Assembly: GCF_014705615.1 (NCBI RefSeq)
Contig: NZ_JACXJA010000003.1
Coordinates: forward strand, 248,001-312,000
Direction: 5' to 3'
DNA: 64,000 nucleotides
Origin: Paenibacillus oceani
GTDB taxonomy: Bacteria; Bacillota; Bacilli; Paenibacillales; NBRC-103111
Shown: positions 8,615 to 16,335 of the stretch, one piece after another
How the letters are laid out: the number at the start of each line of letters is the position of its first letter
Numbering within the stretch: the stretch's first letter is position 1
The notes under the pieces: generated by a model
Databases searched by the model: none
What the model was told of the DNA's origin: nothing
What the model saw: only the letters and a program-made list of their open reading frames with translations
Position numbers and translations under genes: made by a program

Positions 8615-9044
8615 CATCCCGAACCCCCGCACGCCACACGCCGCAACTCTCACCCCGGTAATCCCGCACTTCGCACCTCGCATCCGCACCCTGAACCCGG
8701 CAAACCCGCACGACGTCTCCGGCCGCCGGTATTCCCGCACGCCGTAACGAACCCGGCAAACCTGTACGCTGCGCCCTCCCCTCACACGACCGCATCTAGC
8801 ACCCGGCAAACCCGCACGCTGCACCCGGCATCCGTCCCCCTGCACCCATATACCCAATGATCGGACAAACACTGCGCTTTACGGAAGCGGCGGAAGTGTT
8901 AGGTTTCCAGGCCCCCTCCTCACGTATGTGACTGGATAAGACTCGCAATGTGAAATGACACTTCCTTCTTTTATCTAAAAAATGGGGGTAAAAAGGTTTA
9001 TTAATTTCGTATTAAGAAATTAATTGTTGTAATTTGAATGTGTA

Positions 9045-9098
9045 TTGTTATATGCGTTTTGTTCAACTATAATGAGTCTGAAAGTGTCATCAGACTCA
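9045..9098 (+). promoter_or_regulatory. Promoter with 9-bp palindromic operator upstream of DHDPS-family pseudogene
   Basis: TTGTTA (9045-9050), 17-bp spacer and TATAAT (9068-9073) form a good sigma-A promoter in an AT-rich patch. TGAGTCTGA (9073-9081) and TCAGACTCA (9090-9098) form a perfect 9-bp inverted repeat with 8-bp spacer over the expected transcription start. It looks like a repressor site, though as RNA it could also form a leader hairpin. Confidence 0.6.
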
Positions 9099-9116
9099 CA
9101 AGGGGAGGCTCGGAAG

Positions 9117-10110
9117 ATGGGAGAGTTTGCGCTGAGTAGCAAGTTTTCGGGGGTTCATGTTGCGATGAACTCCCCTGTTATGACGAGTTTGGGGAGATTG
9201 ACGAAGCGGCGGTCAAACGTCTGACCCGTTTTTTAATCGATAAAGGCGTTCAAGGCGTATATGTCGGCGGCGGAACGGGTGAAGGGCTGCTGCAGACGGT
9301 AGAGGAGCGCAAAAGGGTACTGGAGGCCGTTGCGGCCGAGAATGGCGGACGTATTACCGTTACCGCCCATACCGGGGCGATGACGACGAAGGACAGTGCC
9401 GAGCTGGCGCGCCATGCCGAGCGGGCGGGGGCCGACGCGATTTCGTCCGTGCCTCCGTTTTATTATGCCTACACCGAGCAGGCGGTGAAGGATTACTGGC
9501 TGGAAGCGATAAACAGTGCGGATCTGCCTTTTCTGATTTATCATATCCCGGGTGCGACCGGGTTTCAGGTGACGCCGCGGTTGGTCCGCGACCTTCGGGA
9601 GGCTGCCCCGGATCGGCTGGTCGGGATGAAAGTGACCGTGTTCAGCACGTACGAGCTGCAGCAGTTCAAGGCAAGCGGCGGCGACGAGTTCATCGTGATG
9701 AACGGCCCGGATCAGCAATATTTGGCCGGACGCGTCATGGGCGCCGACGGAGGGATCGGGGGACGTACGGCGTGATGCCGGAGCTGTTTCTGCGGATCGA
9801 ATCGCACATCCGCCAAGGCCGTCTTTTGGACGCTCAGCGCTGGCAGTTCCGGGTGAACGGAATCATTGCCGATATGCGCGAACTCGGCTTGTTCGGCGCG
9901 ATCAAGCAGTTGATCCGGCTGCGCGGAATCGAATGCGGGGAGCCCAGACGCCCGCTGCCATCATTACCGGCTTCGAAGAGCGGAGAGGCGACCCGGATGT
10001 ACGAGACGATTATGCGATATGTCGCCGAAGCGGAAGTCGAGGCCGCTTGCGAAGCCGAAGCTGCAGTCGGGCGGTCTAATACGATCGCGGCCGGAGGCGC
10101 CCAGTCATGA
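9117..10110 (+). pseudogene. Dihydrodipicolinate synthase/N-acetylneuraminate lyase family gene with two -1 frameshifts
   Basis: ATG 9117 follows AGGGGAGG by eight bases and starts a recognisable DHDPS-family protein (GVHVAMNSP). One base is missing in the C-run near 9174, where the frame must change to continue CYDEFGEIDEAAVKRL and the GGGTGEG loop. A second base is missing in the G-run at 9758-9762, after which the third frame resumes TYGVMPELF. The restored product would be about 331 residues, near family length. The Schiff-base lysine lies in LVGMKVTVF. Both lesions are in homopolymers, so sequencing error is an alternative to true decay. A role in sugar-acid or sialic-acid aldol cleavage is possible. 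Confidence 0.8.
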
Positions 10111-10294
10111 AGCGGCCTGTTTGCAAGTCCGTTCGCGGCGCCTTGTGGAACCGGGAGGTGTGCTCGAGCACACAGAGAAGAGGAGGACGAGGCGTGGAAG
10201 GGGTAACGGAGAAGCGGCTTCGTTCCGGATGTTTGCTTCGGATCTATCGGTTCGGCGGGGAGGGCAACGACTGGTGCGAAGAGCACCGGAGCCG

Positions 10295-10335
10295 GAAACA
10301 TCCCGAACCGCACTAGTGGAACGGGATGTTTTCTT
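10295..10335 (+). terminator. Terminator-like hairpin downstream of the DHDPS-family pseudogene
   Basis: GAAACATCCCG (10295-10305) pairs with CGGGATGTTTTC (10322-10333), with a small CACTAGTGG palindrome in the loop and T-rich bases after it. Confidence 0.6.
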
Positions 10336-10509
10336 TAGATGGGCACTCATCGTCTCCTCGGCCACATGATTGAAGCGTTCGTTCCGACTGTGCCTCTTCG
10401 ATCGGCGTTACGCCATTCACCGGACTAAAGCAGAACAGGGGCTTTTCCTTGTCGAGCCGGCCAGAGTCGCAAGTGGGAGACGCATGCGCTGGGGGGAGAC
10501 GCACAGCCG

Positions 10510-10641
10510 CAGGACATTCAGGCGATCACCTGCTGTCTCGCGGCGGATTTTATACCGGACGGTGACTTTACAATCGACAAGCCAAACGATTATGAGTTTT
10601 GCGCTCGTTTAAGCCGGATTTTTGGCTGGACAAGCTGGTGA
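10510..10641 (+). other. Possible protein-coding remnant in an otherwise gene-free stretch (10111-10772)
   Basis: No intact gene is visible between 10111 and 10772. The frame from 10510 to the TGA at 10639 reads as ordinary protein (containing LAADFIPDGDFTIDKPNDYE) but has no start codon or ribosome binding site. A GGGGGG run at about 10490-10497 could be another frameshift point. I do not recognise the family; it may be the tail of a degraded gene from the same cluster as the preceding pseudogene. Confidence 0.3.
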
Positions 10642-10772
10642 GCTGGACTGGTGTTTACCCGCATACACTTCAGCCGAGGCGGTTCATCCTCTTTCCCGAC
10701 GGGGAGCATTTTTAACTACCGCCGTGTGTTGGACCGGTCTCATTTCCCCCTGAGACGTGTATTCTGCCCAAC

Positions 10773-11153
10773 TCATTCACTTTCCGTGTCTATTCCTCTG
10801 GTCTCGACCTTCATAATATCCATGAATGCAACTTTTGTAGTTTCACCATTCTTTTGGATGTGCACTTTACCAGTACGAGAGTCCATATTTTCAATTCGAC
10901 CACGAACAGGCAGTTCCATACCCCAAACCGTCAATAACACTTCTGAACTTTCAGACTTCGCTTCGATTAATTGGTTCGCGAGCTCTTCCAACACAAACTC
11001 ATCCCGAGTTGGGCGTTTTGCATCGTATTTCTTTTTTGGCTTCGGAACTCCAGTCAATCCAGACACCCCCACAAGAACATTTGTAGCAATTCTACCATTT
11101 TCGGAACTATAGAGAAAACGTAAATCCTTATTCGTCGGCTTTTTCCGGTTCAT
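10773..11153 (-). CDS. YolD-like small protein, 126 aa
   Basis: The C-terminal two-thirds (EELANQLIEAKSES, VWGMELPVRGRIENMD, KVAFMDIMKVE) fit the beta-barrel YolD-like fold. YolD-like proteins in bacilli and their phages often sit beside UmuC/DinB-type Y-family polymerases and are thought to act with them in damage tolerance. No polymerase is nearby, so this is an orphan copy. The DNA is visibly AT-richer than its neighbours, suggesting transfer. No clear Shine-Dalgarno precedes the ATG. Family assignment is moderate. Confidence 0.55.
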   Translation of the reverse strand: MNRKKPTNKDLRFLYSSENGRIATNVLVGVSGLTGVPKPKKKYDAKRPTRDEFVLEELANQLIEAKSESSEVLLTVWGMELPVRGRIENMDSRTGKVHIQKNGETTKVAFMDIMKVETRGIDTESE

Positions 11154-11530
11154 AACGGGGTCAGACCATCACTAATTCTACCAAAAGGTGAATGACAGAT
11201 GTCGTTTGGGTGTTTTCCACATCTGCAAAGAATGGCCGGGACTGTCAAGTTCATGTTCCCAAATCGTAATATTTAAAGCAATCATTGCATGCATTCAAAT
11301 GCCATTGAAATCTTTCGTTCAAGTGAGATTTCTTTATGTGAAGGGAGTTTAGCTTTTTGCGTCGTTCCAGCTCCACCTATTCAATGGTCCTGATGCCAGA
11401 CATGAGAATAAAGACCTCAACCTCAGCCTCAGCCGCTTTACAGTGGAATTGGAGATCTTTTCATATTAATGATCATTCAAATCACTTTGCATCTTACAAC
11501 GGTTGGTTATAAAATGGATATATATCATTT
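11154..11530. other. AT-rich intergenic stretch, nothing recognised
   Basis: This stretch is AT-richer than its flanks and holds no convincing frame, tRNA or repeat. Its left end supplies the upstream region of the YolD-like gene; its right end leads into the IclR promoter region. Confidence 0.5.
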
Positions 11531-11531
11531 G

Positions 11532-11548
11532 CAATTAAATTGTATAAT
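11532..11548 (+). promoter_or_regulatory. -10 region with adjacent short palindrome upstream of the IclR gene
   Basis: TATAAT at 11543-11548 is directly preceded by CAATTAAATTG (11532-11542), an 11-bp palindrome, inside a wider TTGCAA...TTGCAC near-symmetry. No convincing -35 is present, as in activator-dependent or autoregulated promoters. IclR proteins often bind their own promoters. Confidence 0.35.
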
Positions 11549-11574
11549 GTGCAATCCGAGGGAGGGATTTAACT

Positions 11575-12371
11575 CTGAAACCCGAAGCATCTACAGCGAT
11601 GCTTACCCAAAGCGTCACGCGGGCTTTGGCGATTTTATCGTGCTTCTCCGACAGCGAGCCGGAATTAAGAGTAATCGATTTTTCCAAAAAGCTGAACTTG
11701 ACCCAGAGCAACGTATCGAGGCTGCTCACTACGATGGTGTCGATCGGTTACGTCGTGCGCAACGAGCAGACCGGCTATTATTCGCTCGGACCGGAGATCG
11801 TCACGCTTGGCGGCATTGCGTTTAATCATTATGAGATCCGCAAGCAGGCGCTGCCGAAGCTGTACGAAATCGAGCGGAAAACCGGCATCGACGCCAACCT
11901 GGCGATCCTCGACAACGGGACCGTCTTTTATTTGGCCCATGTCGACAGCTACGACTCCCCGCGCATGTATACGTTTGTCGGCCGGCGCAATCCGCTTCAC
12001 TGTACGGCGATCGGCAAGGCGCGCTTGCTTTTCTTCCCGAGGAAGAGGCGCGTCAGCTGCTTGGCGAAGCCCCGCTGGCCCGGTATACCGAGAAAACGAT
12101 CGTTCAGATCGACGACGCCGTCGCTGCGCTGGGGGATATCCGCAAGTCGGGGTATGCGGTGGAGATGGAGGAGCTGGCGCTCGGCCGGGCTTGCATCGCC
12201 GCTCCCGTGCTGGACCGGACAGGCAGAGTGGCCGCCGGCATCAGTATATCCGCACCGCTGTCCATGAAGCTGAACGAGCGGCTGGACGAGCTGTCCGCCC
12301 TGTTGATCGAGATGGCGGGACGGATCTCGATGAAGATGGGACACGTCCCGATGGGCACGATGCGGCTGTAA
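11575..12371 (+). pseudogene. IclR-family transcriptional regulator with one frameshift
   Basis: The N-terminal winged helix (VTRALAILSCFSDSEPELRV, then LTQSNVSRLLTTM) and the C-terminal effector domain of IclR regulators are both recognisable. At about 12022 one base is missing in IGKA(L)LAFLPEEE; the downstream frame then continues in register to GTMRL at 12371. The rebuilt protein would be about 266 residues, normal for the family. The strong GGGAGGG at 11560-11565 is correctly spaced for a CTG at 11575, whereas ATG 11599 has no Shine-Dalgarno, so a CTG (or mutated ATG/TTG) start is likely. It precedes the sugar transport module and may have controlled it. Confidence 0.75.
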
Positions 12372-12550
12372 GCTGCGGAGCACGTAATTGCGAAACCGAG
12401 ATCGCCTTGTCCGGATGTAAGTTCCGGCGGGAGCGGTCTTTTTTTTGGTTGAACCGGGCGATGCGGTAAAAGCCGGCTTCTCCGGATCGGTGAGGCAACC
12501 GGAAGGAAGGAGCGGCCCGCTGCCGGGATCGAACAATGCGATAAAGCTTG

Positions 12551-12608
12551 TTCGCATTTGTATTCGTATTCGTACTCGCATTCGTATTCGCATTCGTACT
12601 CGTATTCT
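12551..12608. repeat. Degenerate 6-bp tandem repeat (ATTCGT/ACTCGT/ATTCGC)
   Basis: About nine hexamer units with third-position-like variation run from TTCGCATTTG to CGTATTC. It sits in the 430-bp gap between the IclR pseudogene and the permease gene, which otherwise holds no clear gene. Confidence 0.75.
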
Positions 12609-12799
12609 CATCCCGCTTCGGGAGAATTTGTTGTGCCTCCGAAGAATATTCCGTGCCCGTTCAGGAATGCTCCGATTCGTAAAACGCTTGTCCGGCCAAG
12701 GGAGGCGGGAAAAAGCCGCAAATGAATATAGACGGAAACGGCCGCCCTCCGGTAACGTTGGGACATAACCTTCATCTTGGCGAAAGCGGGTGGACAACG

Positions 12800-13756
12800 A
12801 TGCCAGGGCTGCCGGCGCAAGCGGTGTCCGGGAACACGAAGACGGCGTACGGCATGCGGCTCCTTCGCGATCTGAGACGGGACCGGTGGCTCTATATGCT
12901 GCTCGTTCCCGGGGTGCTGTATTTTCTTCTCTTTAAGTACGTCCCGATGTTCGGCGTGCTGATTGCCTTCCAGGATTACCAGCCGTTCTCCGGCGTGGCG
13001 GGCAGCAGATGGGTCGGCTTCAAACATTTCGAGACGTTTTTTACCGATCCGTGGTTTTGGAAGCTGTTCCGCAATACGATTTTGCTTGCGCTATACAATT
13101 TGCTGTTTTTTTTCCCGCTGCCGATTCTGTTTGCGCTGATGCTGAACGAAGTGCGGCAGGAACTGTTCAAGCGGACAGTGCAGACGATCGTATATATTCC
13201 ACACTTTATCTCATGGGTCGTCGTTGTCGGCATCGTGTACGTATTATTGTCGGCCGAAGGGGGGCTGGTCAACGAACTGCTCGCATCGGTGGGTCTGGAG
13301 AAAATCCATTTTTTGATGCGGACGGACTGGTTCCGTTCGCTCATTACGTCCCAGGTCGTCTGGAAGGAAACCGGCTGGGGCACGATCATTTTTCTGGCCG
13401 CTCTGGCCGGGGTCGACCCCCAGCTGTACGAAGCCGCCCGCATCGACGGGGCGAACCGCTGGCAGCAGCTATGGAACATTACGCTGCCGGCGCTGAAGAC
13501 GACGATCGTCATCTTGCTGATTTTGCGGCTCGGTCATTTTCTCGATAGCGGGTTCGAGCAAATTTTCCTGATGCTTCATTCCATCAACCGCGACGTCGGG
13601 GAAGTGTTCGATACTTACGTCTACACGGTCGGCGTGCAGCAAGGGCAGTTCAGCTACAGCACGGCGGTAGGGCTGTTCAAGTCCGTGGTCGGCCTGATCC
13701 TCGTCATGGCTGCGAACAAGCTGGCCAAACGAATGGGGGAGGAAGGGGTGTACTGA
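12800..13756 (+). CDS. Sugar ABC transporter permease, LplB-type, 318 aa
   Basis: Six membrane helices are evident, starting with LYMLLVPGVLYFLLFKYVPM. The EAA loop that contacts the ATPase reads YEAARIDGANRWQQLWNITLP. This is the inner-membrane subunit class that pairs with LplC/YtcP-type partners and a long lipoprotein for oligosaccharide import. The start is uncertain: ATG 12800 has GGGTGG six bases upstream and gives a typical length; ATG 12722 would add 26 polar residues and its GGAGG is about 17 bases away. The next permease begins one base after the stop. Confidence 0.88.
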   Translation: MPGLPAQAVSGNTKTAYGMRLLRDLRRDRWLYMLLVPGVLYFLLFKYVPMFGVLIAFQDYQPFSGVAGSRWVGFKHFETFFTDPWFWKLFRNTILLALYNLLFFFPLPILFALMLNEVRQELFKRTVQTIVYIPHFISWVVVVGIVYVLLSAEGGLVNELLASVGLEKIHFLMRTDWFRSLITSQVVWKETGWGTIIFLAALAGVDPQLYEAARIDGANRWQQLWNITLPALKTTIVILLILRLGHFLDSGFEQIFLMLHSINRDVGEVFDTYVYTVGVQQGQFSYSTAVGLFKSVVGLILVMAANKLAKRMGEEGVY

Positions 13757-13757
13757 G

Positions 13758-14639
13758 ATGATTCGCAACCGCGCCGTGCTGAGCCGCTTGTTCGATGTTG
13801 TGAATGTCGCTGTCCTCACTTTGTTCGCCTTGTCTACGCTGGCTCCGTTTCTTTATGTGCTGGCCGGCTCGTTTGCCACATCGGAGGAACTGCTTGTCAA
13901 GAAGCTTATAGTGATTCCGGACACGTTATCGATTGCCGCATACCGGTACATTTTCTCGACGCCGATCATATTCAACAGCTTGCTTGTAACGATGTTTATC
14001 ACCGTCGTCGGCACTGCGATCAATCTCGCATTTACCGCCACGATGGCGTATCCGCTGTCCAGAACGGCTTTGCGCGGGCGGAGCTGGCTGATGCTGATGA
14101 TTATTTTCACCCTGCTGTTCGGCGGCGGCATGATTCCGACGTTTCTCGTCATCAAGGCGCTCGGCCTGCTGGATACGTACTGGTCGCTATGGCTTCCCGG
14201 GGCGATCAGCGCCTTCAGCGTCATCCTGCTGAAAAACTTTTTCCAGCAGCTTCCGGAGGGGATCGAGGAATCGGCTAAAATCGACGGCTGCAACGATCTG
14301 CAAATTTTGTGCAAAATCGTCGTGCCATTATCGATGCCGGCGATCGCCACGTTCGCCCTGTTTTATGCGGTCGGCCACTGGAATTCCTTTTTTACCGCCA
14401 TCCTGTACATTAACGATGTGAACAAATGGCCGATCCAGGTATGGCTCAGACAAATCGTCATTTTGTCCACGGGCGGGTTTGCAGACTCGAACGCGGCAGC
14501 GGAGACGGCCGCGCTCGTCCCTCCGCAAAGCGTCAAATTTGCGGTGATTGTCGTTGCGATCGTACCGGTGCTTATCGTTTATCCGTTCTTGCAGAAGCAT
14601 TTTGCCAAAGGGGTAATGCTCGGCTCGGTCAAAGGCTAG
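13758..14639 (+). CDS. Sugar ABC transporter permease, LplC/YtcP (MalG-like) type, 293 aa
   Basis: The protein has six membrane segments and the EAA motif EESAKIDGCNDLQILCKIVVPLS-like region at about residues 175-200. The C-terminal YPFLQKHFAKGVMLGSVKG is a hallmark of this MalG-like subgroup. ATG 13758 is preceded by GGAGGAAGGGGTG. It forms the heterodimeric channel with the upstream permease and works with the downstream lipoprotein. No ATPase gene is in the module; such transporters commonly borrow a shared MsmX-type ATPase encoded elsewhere. Confidence 0.9.
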   Translation: MIRNRAVLSRLFDVVNVAVLTLFALSTLAPFLYVLAGSFATSEELLVKKLIVIPDTLSIAAYRYIFSTPIIFNSLLVTMFITVVGTAINLAFTATMAYPLSRTALRGRSWLMLMIIFTLLFGGGMIPTFLVIKALGLLDTYWSLWLPGAISAFSVILLKNFFQQLPEGIEESAKIDGCNDLQILCKIVVPLSMPAIATFALFYAVGHWNSFFTAILYINDVNKWPIQVWLRQIVILSTGGFADSNAAAETAALVPPQSVKFAVIVVAIVPVLIVYPFLQKHFAKGVMLGSVKG

Positions 14640-14695
14640 ACCGCAAACCGGCGGGAGATCCGGTCCGAGTCGTACAGAAAGGGGATGTATCTCCG

Positions 14696-16234
14696 ATGAA
14701 AGGCAGACAAAAACGTTCCCGCACCAGAGCCGCCGCCTCGCTGCTGGTCGCGGCCGGCCTGTCCGCTGCGCTGCTCGCCGGCTGCGGGAGCGGTTCGGCC
14801 CCGGCGCCGGGTGCGGAGGCCGGGGGAGCGGGCGAGCCGTTCAGGATGACGATGATGTCGCCGTTTTACAACGCTCAGCCGCCGGCCGCCAACGAATCGA
14901 ATCCGGCGTTTCAGGCGCTCCAGGAGCTGACGAACACGAAGCTGCAAGTGACGTACGTACCTTCGGCCACGTACGAGGATAAGCTGAACGTCACGCTGGC
15001 ATCCGGCAACCTGCCGCAGGCGATCGTCGTGCTGAACGCCAAAAGCTCCACGATTTTAAATGCGGCGCGGGCGGGGGCATTTTGGGAGATCGGCCCGTAC
15101 ATCGCGGATTATCCGAATCTGAAATCGTATTGGAACGACACGATTGCGTTTCATACGTCCATCGACGGTAAAACGTACGGCATTTTCCGGGCGAGACCGT
15201 TCGTGCGCACGGGCTTCATTTACCGCAAGGACTGGCTCGACAAGCTCGGGCTCCAGCCTCCGCGAACCGTGCAGGACATCTACGACATCGCCAAGGCGTT
15301 CACGCTCGGCGATCCGGACGGCAACGGCAAACACGACACGTTCGGCCTGACGACGACCAGCGACAATATCGACGCGATGGTGCGTATGTTCGGAATTGCC
15401 CAAGGCGGCGTGAACGGCTGGGGCGTCCGCGACGGGAAACCGGTTGCGATGCATATGACGCCCGAGTACGGGGAAGCGGTCAGCCTGCTGCGCAACATGT
15501 ACGCGGAGAAGCTGATCAACCCGGATTACGTCACTTTGAAAGGGCTGAAGCTGTACGACGGCTTCAATCTGGGCAAGGCGGGCATGTACGTCGGCGTGCT
15601 GGACGACGCCTACAACCGGCATCCCGATCTGTACAAGCTGTTTCCGGAGGCGAAGCTCGATTTCGTGCTGACGCTGGAAGGGAAGGGCGGGGCGAAAACG
15701 ATGGCGTTCCCGGGTCACGCGGGGATGATCATGTTTCCGAAAAGCAGCATCAAAACCGAGCAGGAACTGCGCAAAGCGCTCGCCTACTTCGATAAAGCGC
15801 TGGATTCGAAAGTGCTGATGCTGGCGGCCTGGGGCGTCGAGGGTGTTCATTACAAGCTGGAGAACGGCATTCCGGTCTACATCAACGAGCAGCTGTTCAA
15901 GGATCAGGCGGCGGAGCTGGCTCATTTGCGCGTACAGCCGGCGGTCGTGGAGTGGCCTTCCGATCACGAGATGGTCAAGAAATACAAGCGGCTGTGGAAA
16001 GAAAACGAGAAAAACGGGGTTGCGAGCGTAATTGAATCGTTTATCCCGCCCCAGGAGCTGATCAACAAGGAAGCGAGCATGGGGAATGTCATCACCGACG
16101 CGAGGGACAAATATATTCTCGGTCAAATCGACGAAGCGGCGTTCCGCGCGGCCGGCGAACAATGGAAGAAACGCGTCGGCGACGATCTGTCGAAAGAAAT
16201 CGCCTCCTTCCTGGAGAGGGCGAAGCAGAAATAA
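14696..16234 (+). CDS. Extracellular solute-binding lipoprotein, LplA/YtcQ-type, 512 aa
   Basis: A twin-basic N terminus and hydrophobic stretch end in LLAGCG, a lipobox with the acylated cysteine near residue 25. The 512-residue length and segments such as YRKDWLDKLGLQPP and TLGDPDGNGKHDTFG place it in the large family-1 solute-binding proteins that feed LplB/LplC permeases. The DPDGNGKHD segment is the calcium-binding-like loop common in this group. ATG 14696 follows AAAGGGGATG by nine bases. It should capture oligosaccharides at the outer face of the membrane; the ligand is not deducible, though the neighbouring beta-helix protein suggests a plant or microbial polysaccharide fragment. Confidence 0.9.
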   Translation: MKGRQKRSRTRAAASLLVAAGLSAALLAGCGSGSAPAPGAEAGGAGEPFRMTMMSPFYNAQPPAANESNPAFQALQELTNTKLQVTYVPSATYEDKLNVTLASGNLPQAIVVLNAKSSTILNAARAGAFWEIGPYIADYPNLKSYWNDTIAFHTSIDGKTYGIFRARPFVRTGFIYRKDWLDKLGLQPPRTVQDIYDIAKAFTLGDPDGNGKHDTFGLTTTSDNIDAMVRMFGIAQGGVNGWGVRDGKPVAMHMTPEYGEAVSLLRNMYAEKLINPDYVTLKGLKLYDGFNLGKAGMYVGVLDDAYNRHPDLYKLFPEAKLDFVLTLEGKGGAKTMAFPGHAGMIMFPKSSIKTEQELRKALAYFDKALDSKVLMLAAWGVEGVHYKLENGIPVYINEQLFKDQAAELAHLRVQPAVVEWPSDHEMVKKYKRLWKENEKNGVASVIESFIPPQELINKEASMGNVITDARDKYILGQIDEAAFRAAGEQWKKRVGDDLSKEIASFLERAKQK

Positions 16235-16335
16235 TAGAGAAACCGGCCGGGCCGACTGGCCGGGGCGCTTTACCCGGGACCGGAGACTGCAAGCGGAGAG
16301 AAACCTGCCGTCAATCGCCAAGGAGGATGGTAGGA

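Noticed and set aside
8519-8860. Open frame of QPR repeats over the minisatellite
   Set aside because: It is a by-product of the 9-bp repeat with no ribosome binding site and low-complexity translation in both strands.
9117-10110. Programmed frameshifting as explanation of the DHDPS-family gene
   Set aside because: There is no slippery heptamer or stimulatory structure, and enzymes of this family are not known to use recoding; two lesions in homopolymers fit mutation or sequencing error better.
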